From contig JALIZF010001324.1 of assembly GCA_029948255.1 (NCBI GenBank), forward strand, positions 124,001 to 188,000: a DNA stretch of 64,000 bases. The letters run 5' to 3'. How positions within the stretch are numbered: position 1 is the first letter of the stretch; every line of letters begins with the position of its first letter. Of the stretch, positions 33,801-43,500 are shown in pieces. Below the pieces are notes generated by a model. That model did no database searches. It saw only the letters and a program-made list of their open reading frames with translations, and had not been told where the DNA came from. Both the position numbers and the translations under genes were made by a program. The stretch comes from Telmatactis stephensoni (lineage: Eukaryota; Cnidaria; Anthozoa; Actiniaria; Isophelliidae).

Positions 33801-36642
33801 GGGATTTTAATTAAGCTAGGGAAAAAAGATTACTAACTATAATGCGTACTATTTTTTACGGGTTAAATAATAATAGGTTTTAGAGTCTATTATGAAGTGT
33901 TAGTTTGCCTTTTTTCGATTTCATGGGTTAAATACATCTATCCTAATGAAGATTGCTACTAAAATATAATAACTTTGACTACTAAGATAAACTATTTAGT
34001 CTGAAAATATATGCCGAATGTATTACTTTTTGACATCAAAAGTTTTACATGTAGTTTAGCCTGTTTTAAAAATCACTCTCGACCTGCAGCTATTTCTAGG
34101 TAATATATATGGAAGAAAAACCTTTTAGCATTTTAACTTCTGGTCATAGCTATTCCAGGAAAACTTTTCACTCGTGGCCATTTTCTCATTTACAGAATCT
34201 TCCAGACTTAAAATTTGTAGTCTCCTTCGCAGCCGTTATTAGGGTCGGGTTCCCTGTGGTCATTCCTCCCCACTAACGCGCAAAGAATCTAAATGAAATG
34301 GGGAGTCTAAGCCAACACTCAAATATTTCCTTTTCTAGTTATCCGGCCAAAGGAAGTGAACATTAATGTTTTTTTTGCAATAGTAAAACTTACAATACTT
34401 TAAAATCTAGCTACCAAGCATAGAGTTTGATATCTTGTATGTCCAATGAGCCGGGAGCAGCTCGTCACGTGATGCCCCATCTTTTTCGGATGAGACGTTT
34501 CTATGGAGACCGGGAAAAGAATGCATCACCTTTACATGTGTCTACCCGGGACAACATGAATGTCTTTACGTTCTGCGGGCTGAAACTCGTCCCGTAACGT
34601 TCACTCGGCGAAGAAGCAGTTTTGTGGAGTTGTCAAATACGTGTTTCTCGGGAAATAAGCTTTTAAACTCCTGGCTCAGTGCAATAACAAAAACTACTCG
34701 ACCTCGACTTCAATTGTATTTCTTCCGGACCGTTACGGGATAATAAGCTGAATAACCTGTAAGACGCGTATGTGGTCATCAAATTTCAATCAAAACTGAT
34801 CAATGCTATTTGATCTTCTATAGATCATTTACGTACGCTGAAGTTTATATTTTGTTTCTGGCTATTTCGTTACAAGTATTCTGCCGGATTATCTTGTAAG
34901 ATACACCTATCAATTTTTCAAGTTGAGGTTTTTGATCGTAGCTAGTGAGCATAATCATATTCTTTATTTGATGCATGTGTCAGCGTCTTGTGTGATCTCA
35001 ACATCCGTGGAAATCGCTGACTAGCAATTTTCGATTGCTGCGGATATGTGCGGCACGGTTTGAAGTCTGAGCCAATCATATGATGCCACGTGTTTCTTTT
35101 GTGCATGCGTAGTAGAGGTCTATCGATGCAATTTGGCTCGGACGACGACGAAGAAGAAGGAGAAGAATATGAAGAAAGTGCAGTCCTTCCCTAGGCCTCG
35201 TCGAGACTACGCCTCGTCGAGTAAACTGAAAGGAGGTTTCCCGCGATCATTGGATGTACTCCTTTGTTATCGATTAGCGAGGGATAACCTATGTTGGCTC
35301 TTGACATTACGAGATTATTTTATCTGTTAATGTTTTTATTGCGATGTAAGTTGTTTATTTAAGAAAATAGAATCTCAAACTTTGAATATTTTTAGGATGA
35401 TTCGGAAACTAAATACATAGGGGCGTGCCATCATTGACATTTGCAATAGCACTGCAAGACCCGTATACAAAGAAGAGTGCAGTGAAGCCATTTAGGCAGG
35501 AAAAAAGTCAACAAGGGAGTCAGTTTTAAGGGCTGGTTTAAAGTGGCGATGCTTAAAACAAGTTGGGTCTGAAGGAAGAATTCGAATGGGGACAATATTT
35601 ACGCTAGCCTTTGAGTATAGCCACTTGAGCGCTTCGTTTACGCGTACGTGTGCTGAGGTTGCTTTATAATTCGCAATTGAATACTGCAAAGAGACTGACA
35701 AAATGAAAATGGGCCTGGTGGAAGGACAGGGGATTGCAAGAGTGGAAACAAAATTTGCGTGATTTATCTGCCCCACCCCACCCAATCGGTTCCACTACAT
35801 GCACCCCAGCAGTCCTTGCGACTAAAACGTTGCGCGATTTCAGGACCAGTTCATTTTCGAAGAATCTTATCCTTAAGGTTTTCTTTTTGGATTTTCGTTT
35901 TTGGTATCGAAATAGAGCTTTCAAGAGGTAAGCCGTCAAAGATAAACTATGGTATTTCCATGTTTGCAAGAAAGAATATGGCCCACAATTACCACATGGT
36001 TATATATGATACGAATATCTAACGTTCTACGGATACCTGCTAACAGCTCTAGAACCTTCGCAACTGACAAATAGAGGAAATTAAAAATCGCTAAAATCGA
36101 AATGTTTCCATAATTGGAACTGTTTGGAAGGGTTAGCTTTTCACTGGCATCTTTCAACACTCCACGTACACTACCAGTGGTACTTCAGCTTTTACAGCGA
36201 CACTTCGATTATAAGAAAATAGCGATCAAATTATTGCTGTAGTATCGTGGTTGGATAACCAATTGGTGTACTTTCAGTCGAAGGGAAACGGATTTTCAAA
36301 CAGGGAAGGAAATCCGAAAATCGTATACATATATACAGTAAAGAGAATCAAAGGAAACTTGTCAAATGTCGTAGCGTTTTACAAATTTAAAATCGGATGA
36401 ACTGGATGATGATTTATCGAAAGGAGAGTCTCGGATTGCAACCGTACAGTTTGCACAAACGAATTCAAACGAATACCGAAAAGTTAACTGATCTCTATTG
36501 GTGTTGAGAAGTACTTACCGCCCCAAATCCATCTTCTATGACGTTCCAAACTTCTCGTCTTCACAACAGAAGTATATCCTCTGGATACTGCACCAAAGAA
36601 CAGAAGAAACAACAGAAAAACTCTCTCTACTGGAACGTCCAT
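24842..36642 (-). CDS. Gene C: basic secreted furin-like cysteine-rich repeat protein, complete
   Basis: Seven coding exons in transcript order: 36642-36519, 31389-31192, 30155-29967, 28687-28597, 27793-27690, 26951-26781 and 25014-24842. Together they are 1050 nt, 349 aa plus TAA. Introns are GT...AG and phase 1, except the phase 2 intron between exons 4 and 5. Exon 1 encodes MDVPVERVFLLFLLFFGAVS, a signal peptide, then a basic stretch (KTRSLERHRRW). The chosen Met gives a typical signal; an upstream in-frame Met at 36696 would bury it. Five FU units follow, each with C-x(4-6)-C-x2-C-x(4-7)-C-x2-C-x2-G-[YF]...C-x3-CP. The fifth lies in exon 7, with KRKRNKK near the end. Unit 4 has RY in place of GY. 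High Lys/Arg suggests heparan-sulfate or matrix binding (inference). It resembles R-spondin FU regions without the TSP1 domain. It is convergent with genes A and B and is an older paralogue. Confidence 0.85.
25440..26060. repeat. Minisatellite of 'ttattacaaagtgc' units in gene C intron 6
   Basis: Some 25 loosely repeated units of about 23-25 bp. They become very regular, with a ~48-bp higher-order unit, between 25850 and 26040. They stay open in two forward frames (ITKC, YYKV words), which is due to the repeat and not to coding. Confidence 0.9.
27150..27296. mobile_element. MITE family 1 copy
   Basis: Ends 'cagatttcgtatgactgtgt' and 'cactcatacggaatctg' are inverted. The interior has 'cacggcatggcacg' and 'tttttgtagac'. 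Confidence 0.85.
27325..27465. mobile_element. MITE family 1 copy, degraded
   Basis: Retains 'tgtgaaaacagcacgctcac' and the central 'tttatagacaacgcggca'; one terminus is lost. It lies directly beside the copy at 27150. Confidence 0.55.
27880..28085 (-). mobile_element. tRNA-derived SINE
   Basis: On the minus strand the head reads ggagcaaggatggcacagtt then ggttagtgcgcggcc, with a tRNA A-box. 'gagttcgactccc' is a B-box. The start gcaagga can pair with the later tccttgt as an acceptor stem. A non-tRNA body extends leftward. A second copy lies at about 30880-31055. Confidence 0.75.
28855..28905. repeat. (ATCC)n microsatellite
   Basis: About ten ATCC/ATCA units beside an (AAAC)n run. Confidence 0.9.
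28950..29295 (-). mobile_element. CR1/L2-like LINE 3' fragment
   Basis: Minus-strand frame (about 29290-29104) encodes GLHSLRYFAAKTWNSLPDQF and a following segment ending at a stop. This is the typical last ~50 residues of CR1/L2-type reverse-transcriptase ORFs. A 3' UTR follows and ends in a (TATG)n tail, the kind of microsatellite tail seen on these LINEs. The 5' part is missing. Confidence 0.75.
29420..29725. mobile_element. Fold-back element with 'gcaagagaccataata' ends
   Basis: The arms pair 'ggcaagagaccataat' with 'attatggtctcttgc', 'agagagcgaaact' with 'agtttcgctctct', 'tgtctgtgcgatgttcg' with 'cgaacatcgcacagac', and 'aaggctatttttagtaa' with 'ttactaaaaatagcctt'. It is about 300 bp. 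Close to gene C exon 3. Confidence 0.8.
30225..30540. mobile_element. Smaller relative of the 23-kb fold-back
   Basis: 'accatagctagaaagagcat' on the left mirrors 'tgctctttcctgctatggt' on the right, with inner pairing around 'ggtaggcatctcttgccta'. The same words occur in the 23127-23821 element. Confidence 0.75.
30880..31055 (-). mobile_element. tRNA-derived SINE, copy 2
   Basis: The same tRNA-like head on the minus strand (ggagcaaggatggcacagtt, then gttcgattcccagtgac). It lies in gene C intron 2. Confidence 0.75.
31075..31190. mobile_element. MITE family 1 partial copy abutting a gene C splice donor
   Basis: The terminus 'cactgatacggaaagtgctc' begins within a few bp of the exon 2 donor (gtacgt, starting at 31191 on the minus strand). 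The other half is truncated near 31075. Confidence 0.75.
31449..31593. repeat. (CCTCT)n pentanucleotide array
   Basis: About 29 near-perfect units lie 60 bp upstream (minus sense) of gene C exon 2. On the sense strand this is a purine tract (GAGGA)n, so it does not act as a polypyrimidine tract for that exon. Confidence 0.97.
33225..33420. repeat. (CAAGCAAA)n 8-bp array
   Basis: About 20 units with AAAC variants. Minus-strand frames read CLFACLLV repeats and are artefacts. Confidence 0.95.
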
Positions 36643-36904
36643 TGGCGCCAATTTCGCGATCTTCAGCAACGTGGACTTTCTTCCCCAATTGATCAATTTG
36701 GTGTCGTATCGACTTAAAAGCTTCAGCTTATCTTCAGGCCATCGCAGTCAATTAAAGGGAAACGCTGCAAGGATAGAAACTTGACAAGGTCAAATCACAG
36801 ATCCAACACCCGACGACACACTGGCGGGCAAGTTTAGCTTCGTTATAAGAGGGGCCAAAAACAGTTTACGTAACCCCTTTAAAGTGACCGCAGTTTAAGG
36901 ATAG

Positions 36905-37205
36905 AAAGAAGTGGTCATAGTATGCAGAGAGGTGGTCATTATAGAGAGGTGGTCATTGTAGAGAGGTGGTCATTGTAGAGAGGTGGTCATTGTAGAGAGG
37001 TTGTCATTGTAAAGAGGTGGTCATTGTAAAGAGGCGGTAATTGGAGAGAGGTGGTCATTGGAGAGAAGTGGTCATTGAAGAGCCACATAGTCACTGTTAG
37101 AGGTAGTCATTGTAGAGAGGTAATTAGTGTACGTGGAAAGTGGTCATTGATTATAGAGAGGTGGTCATTGGAGAGGGGTAGTCATTGGAAACTGAGGTGG
37201 TCATT
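36905..37205. repeat. 17-bp minisatellite (aggtggtcattgtagag)
   Basis: About 15 units, decaying to the right and with scattered units to about 37510. It begins about 260 bp upstream of the gene C ATG. Same core as the 1-126 array. Confidence 0.9.
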
Positions 37206-39294
37206 GAACAGGGTCCCCTATACCCCTTTGCAAAATGAAATCACGCAAAAATATTTGGTCTTTTCACGCGTCACGGATAATTCGAAAATTTATTTCACGT
37301 TCACAAAAATGTTGCTTTCACGTCATGGACGCAAAAAGATTTTAGACCTTAAATCATGTTTCACGTCAAAATAAACCAGCCATTCACGTTTCACGCAAAA
37401 GGTATAGGGAACCCTGATTGAAGAGCCAAATAGTCACTGTTAGACGGTAGTTGGCGACCAGTGTGGAAAGGTGGTCATCAGGTAGAGAGGCGATCATCGA
37501 GGAGACACATTTCATTACAAGACAAGTATTGAGGAAAGGTGGAGATTGCGAGTCGTTCAGCCTGCAGGCAAGGAGCCTTGGCTCGAGGGCATACTTTGAT
37601 TATAGTATCACATGTAAGACCTTGACGTAACACGATACTAGTGTGGACTATCATTGTTTAATTTAAAGTTAATGAAATATCACATGCAAATTGATCTTAT
37701 CGTTGCTCGTTTGCGATTTTAGTTGAAACTAAAAGCAGGTCCATTCCATGTATTTAGCGAGGAAAAAGCTTCTTAAAATAGATGACAGATTTTACTGAGA
37801 TAGAGGAAGCAAGGGTTAAAATGGGTGGAGGGCGAGTGCCTTAATAAAAACATCCACGAAATGCTGAACATGCAGAGTTGGAACGTGGACCTTTCAGAGT
37901 AAAGCGCAAAAACAAACCAACTTAACTAACTAATTAACAGCGCTAGCTAGAGAGCAATACGTTTCAAATATACAAGTCCGGACCTTGGAAACTACTTTTC
38001 GCGAACAGCAGAATTGCAACGTGCGTCCACCACATCAACAGTTTCGGAAAAGTCGCAGAAAGAAGATCGAGTTTTAACTTGTGAAACGTTAACGATGCGC
38101 ATAACCAAATGAATCATTTAGGAATGGCGAGAGCTTCGGCTTTGCGTTTCAGGTCCCCCCGTTTCACAAAGATTAACCGTGCGTAACATACGAGTATACG
38201 TAAAGCCAAAAAAATGGTTTGTTCGAGAATTTACAACTATTTTAGCTAGTAGCTTTTAGTGTGCAATTTCTTATTTTGTCAACCTTATTTGCGCAAATTC
38301 CCTTTAGCTTACAATAAAAATGTTTTTACATACCTAGTAGCAAGTATTCTCAAAGTACGCAGGCTTTATAAATGAAACGGTGGCATGGCTTGATCTTCTA
38401 ACTGTAATCTCTGGAAACACAAAGCTTGGGTCCGCTCAAAACGATCGAGGTGTGCGCGCGCAACATGTACAGTTGGAGAACTGCATTGCCGTGACTCACC
38501 AAAATTATCTTAGTTATTACATTGCAAGAACATCTAAAAAATACCCCTAAAAGATACCGGAAGTCTTTTAAGAAGGGTGTGGCTGGACGATTTTTAACCC
38601 CTAAGAGATACCAACGATAACAAGCTAATGAACATTATGATGATGAACATAACATTGAACGGTCGACACGCTTTTTTGAGGCAAATTTCTTCCATTTGAG
38701 AACAAGATAATAAGCGATGACCTCTTTTGATACCCTAAGAAAGACCAGGAAATATATACTAAAACTCTAAACTTCAATTTTAACACCCTTAATATACCAA
38801 ATCGCTGATTTTACCCCTAAGAGATACGACGAGCATATCCGATCCTTTTACAGTGGAGTTCCCCCACGCCCCGGGGTTTTAAACGTAATTTCCCAAGGCT
38901 GATAGGAGGATCTTTGTTAACTTCATTGTTTACATTTTGAATTGCTTTATTACTGAGTCCAAAACTTTTTCATTTAAGTAATATACAAATTTTTAGCTCA
39001 TTGCATGCAATATTACGCGAGATATCGGCGGCTTCCAATTTGATTTCAAATTTCTGGGCAATTGTCTATACATTTTCTGTAAAATTTACCGGTTCACCGC
39101 ATCATTTACCGCATCACGCAAAAGCTATTGCTTGTGTCAAGCTCAAATTTCCGAGGAATTAAAGGTAGTGTTGCCATGCCCTATAAATATTCAGAGTTGA
39201 TTTGGTATAAATTTGGTTGAAAAGAGAAATGAACACAAAATTATAAACAAAGATCCGCTTATAGGAACAGCTTAGATTAGGTCAAGATGAATTA

Positions 39295-39436
39295 GAGTGA
39301 TCGCACTAAACCCGTGAAAAAGTACAAAACCTAAATAGTACTAAATATAGCACAAAATCTTTTGTTTTCCATAGTTTAAAAGTGCTATTTTGCATTGTTT
39401 AGCTAGTACAATTTCACGGGTTAAGTGCGATCACTC
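39295..39436. mobile_element. TA-flanked hairpin MITE (gagtgatcgcact ends)
   Basis: 142 bp with inverted ends gagtgatcgcactaaacccg and cgggttaagtgcgatcactc, flanked by TA on each side. It is a solo copy of the family nested at 22371-22630. Confidence 0.85.
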
Positions 39437-39832
39437 TAATCCAGGGTTTTGGACTAAGATCAGAAAACATCAAGTGTATTCTACGATCTGATGAAAGAAT
39501 AAACAAATGAAACAAATAGGTCAACGGTTAATATTCCTGAAGCAGGAAATTAACGTGGTACAATAGTTCAAGGGGAATTAATTTTCCAATATAGTTTAGT
39601 ATACTCACCGATAACTTTGTGTTGAGCAAACCAGTCAATATTAATTATAAATCGTGCTAATGTATTTTCGACCGAAGTGAGTGCCCTATTACCAGATTTT
39701 ACACCGAGTGGACGGTTCGTTCCCTACCCCTCCCTCCCTTAGTACTGAAGCCTGTATTAGTTTTGAAGCACGTTGGTTAAGGCATGTCATCACTTCTCCC
39801 CCCATCAGTTTTCCCATCGGTATTTGTGGTTC

Positions 39833-40130
39833 AAACAACCAACCAACCAACCAGACAGACAGACCAACCAACCAACCAACAGATAAACAAACAAATAGAC
39901 AAACAAACAAACAAAGACAGACAAACCAACCAACCAACCAACAAACGAACAAACAAACAAACCAATAAACAAATAAACAAACCAACAAACGAACGAACAA
40001 ACGAATAAACAGAAAAGCAAACAAACGAACCAACAAACCAAACTAAACAAACCAAACAAAACCAAACCAAACCAAACCAAACCAAACCAACCAACCAAAC
40101 CAACAAACCAAACCAAACAAAAACAAAAGC
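39833..40130. repeat. (AACC/AAAC)n tetranucleotide array
   Basis: Mixed AACC, AAAC and AGAC units changing to AACCA pentamers near 40050. Confidence 0.95.
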
Positions 40131-40588
40131 GAAAAAAATGTACACGTAAAAAATCATCAACACAACAAATTAAAAGACTAAGCGATCAAGGATTTATTTA
40201 AACAAACAAAATAAACAAATAAACAAAGCTCACTAGAATCTTTGTAAGGAGGAGATGGGCTGAAGACGGAAGAATATTCGTCTGTGCACGCAAATGGATA
40301 GTAACGCAAGAATATGACGTCACTACCCATCTAAACATATCTTAAGTGACGTCATATCATTTTAAAACTCGATTCACAAGGATACCTCATGGGATAGAGG
40401 AGAGGATGCGCTGTTGCAGCGAAAACTTGACATTTATATTCTATATTTTACATTTATATTTTAAAAGTTCCCAAGTTTTGTGGAAGAATTGGGTTAGATG
40501 AGTGGTTAACTCGGGTCCAGATTTTGCAAAGCTAAATAGTTTTTCTAAAGATTTTATTAGTCTTTCCTGGTCATTTGTGAATGGAGAA

Positions 40589-43500
40589 TTAGCATTTTTC
40601 TCCAATAAGCTGTAAAAGGATTTTCTTGTAGTTTCCTCTAGTGTCATCCTAATAACAAAACCAACCAGTACAGATTAGCAGTTTACTGAGTAAAAAGATG
40701 GGAAAGGAAGTGAAGTGAAGTGAAGTGAGGGGAGGGGAAGAAAGGGGAGAAGATGAGGGGAGGGGCCAGAGGCGAGGAGAGAGTGGTGAGGAAAGAGGTG
40801 AGGAGAGGCGAGGAGGGGAGAGGAGAGGAGAGGAAAGGAGAGGAGAGGAGAAGAAAGGAAAGAATAACAGAGAAGGTAATGAAAATAATGAAAAAGACTC
40901 TCAAAGTGAGAAAAGTACAAATACTCAAATACAAAATACAAAAAAACGTACTGCAATGAACTGTCCCAATGGGGTTCCATATTGTTTAGCAAATTCATCT
41001 CTAATATCAAGTAGATCAATTTCAGAACGAGTAACAATCACTCGAATTAATGTCTTGTCATCAGTTCCAAGACCCTACAAAACAAGTAATAAAAGCTTTA
41101 TTATACAATTCTACAATTAAGAATGCACACAATATGCACAAGAGCAAGAAAAATATGAGACAATAATTATGAGACTCGCCAAAATACAATGTAACTCGTA
41201 AAAATACAAAGCCATATTAGCTGGCTGAAAGATATAAGCTTTGTTAAAATGAAGACTGTAAAAACTTTTCTGAAAAGTTTGCTGAAAATCTCACATAAGC
41301 ACCAAGTGACAGAGTCAGTAATTGAACAGGGTGTAATTTCCAGGAATGTTCTGGAAACTATGTCATGGAATACAAGTCAGAATAGAAATGTGCCCAAAAT
41401 GTTACTCCTTACCTTCATTGACTTGTATAGTTTGTGTGCAAAGAATGCTGGTGCATTTCTCACAACACGAACTGTAAGAACAAACAAACTAATTTGTAAA
41501 TCAGCTGCCAAACTGTTTGACACTTTTTGATATTTAAAACTTCATATAGAGGCTTTGCACCATCATGTGATGGCAGCCATGACAGGAGGCACAACAATAG
41601 AGTCTTTTCTCCCTGGGGAACTGAACTCTTTCACATGTAATCCAGAGTAGTCCAGACTCTATTGTTCCTGCCTCCTGTCATGGCTGCCGTCATGTGATGG
41701 TGCAAAGCCTCAATAGTACTGGTAAGAGAAAGATGGGGGAAAGCTGGGGATGGGGTGGGGGTGGTACTGGGGGGAGGGGTTGATTAGCCTTCAAATCACT
41801 CCTGGTGATGGCTCTTTGGCCTTAATTAAGTTAAAGGGAGAGGCAGCTGTCACAACTGTAACTGTAACCTCTACATGTACTATCGATTACTAAATAGTTG
41901 TCTTACCTACAGATACCATGGCATCCTTGAGATCTCCTGACATCTCTCTCTTAATAGATTCTTCAATATCATATTTACAAATCTATAGGAAATAAAGAAG
42001 TAAATAAAGACATCTGACTGATTTTTCTTCATTGATCAGCGGCTATAAAGGCAAGGTCTTGAAGCACAAGCAAATTTAGGAATTGGAAGGCTGAAAGTCT
42101 GTTAGCAGGATCTACTAACCTTTGCATACTCATCAAAAGTTGCTCTTAACTGTGGAAAGCTTCGTTGTGCAAGAATCATATTAAATCTAAAGACAATAAA
42201 AACTAGCAATGAAACCTTTGTTTTTTACTACTTGTCTGCTTGGAAAAGTACACTGGAACCAGCTCCACAATAAGTGACCACAGGTCTAGTTGGTGACCAT
42301 TCTACTATGAATAAACATGTAACCAGCAGGAAACCCACTCACAGAAATAACCATTTCCTTGGATAACCGAAGGGTACCAATGAATATGGCCAAAGTGATT
42401 TTTCCAGTCAAGGAGCCAGTTGTATGAAGCTTGAATAAATTATCCACTGGATTAAGAGCTATAAACTATATCTGCTGGATAAGGTGTTATCTGGTGGATA
42501 GCGCTTATCCAGGCTTTGTACAACTGGCTCTAGGTATTGATATTTTGGCATAGACAAGTCCATTTATAACATTTTAGACATTTTGGAAAAACTTGGAAAA
42601 TCTTCAGAAAAATCACTAATAAGCCATTTTAAAGGCACCTCTTCAATAAACCTCACAAGTGAATAATAAATCAAAGTGGTTCAGCAAAGATAAATTTGAG
42701 TATGTAAGCTTACTTGGATTCATCAGTTCCCCATCTGCCCTCTCCAGCCTTGTATAATTCCTAGTTAAAAGTAATGAAAAATATGTCAAGGATATATGAA
42801 GTAGAAGACAGAAAGGAATAAGTTTGTAGCTGGTCTTATTAAATCATGCCAGCAACAGTAATACGGTATAGGATGTTTTAATGGCCTTATGTCAATATTA
42901 TCATTGTTGTAAAAACATCTTATGGAACTGTGACTCATTGATCTTTCATTTTAAATGCTTTTCAAATCATTATTTAATCAAACATACCTCTGCATTTTGT
43001 TTGGCTTTGGCCATATCAACGTGTTCACTCTCATCTCTGTATGCCTGTTAAAGATAATTAATAATAAGTATTATTAATACGGCTGTAATTTTTTTACCAC
43101 ATTGTGCACATATAAACACAGAAAATAAAAATTGAGTTCAGGGGCCGGTTGTACGAAGGGTGAATAGAGCGATCCAGCGGATAAATCCTTATCCAGCGGA
43201 TAAAATCTATACAAAATCTATACAGTGGATAACTTTTATCCAGTGGATAACTTTATCCAACCTTCGTACAACCGGGCCCAGTAGACCTTTACTAAGTTTG
43301 CATGACTTAACCATAAAACAATAGATCCAAGTCAAGGCTTGAGTGGTAAAATACAGTGAATGTATAGATTTATCCACCCCTGAGTCCTGATTTGAATCTA
43401 TTGTTTTATGATTAGTCATGCAAATTAGGTCTTTAGGATGAGAAATTTTAAAAGAACAATGGATTCAGTTCAAACTTTTACAATGTATGTAAGTGTTATG

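Larger units (their letters stand above)
31390..36518 (-). other. Gene C intron 1 (about 5.1 kb)
   Basis: Holds the pentanucleotide array, an 8-bp array (33225-33420) and a few hairpins. A CpG-richer patch around 34440-35260 includes 'tcacgtgatg', an ATG at 35127 opening a 22-codon acidic frame (MQFGSDDDEEEGEEYEESAV) and 'catgcg' words. That patch looks promoter-like but I found no gene attached to it. Confidence 0.6.
36643..40588. other. Intergenic region between gene C and the annexin gene (divergent gene starts on C side, annexin 3' end on the other)
   Basis: No supportable gene. It contains the 17-bp minisatellite, a polyG/C-ended element remnant (about 38510-38880, 'ccctaagagatacc' words), a TA-flanked hairpin (39295-39436) and an (AACC/AAAC)n array (39833-40130). 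Confidence 0.6.

Noticed and set aside
35492..35969. Two overlapping minus-strand frames of about 100 codons
   Set aside because: No domain, no splice support, overlapping forward frames of similar length, and they lie in gene C intron 1.
40675..41120. Frames of 120-131 codons on both strands
   Set aside because: They span the GA-rich tract and annexin exon 15. Only the 40952-41074 segment is coding, as part of annexin.
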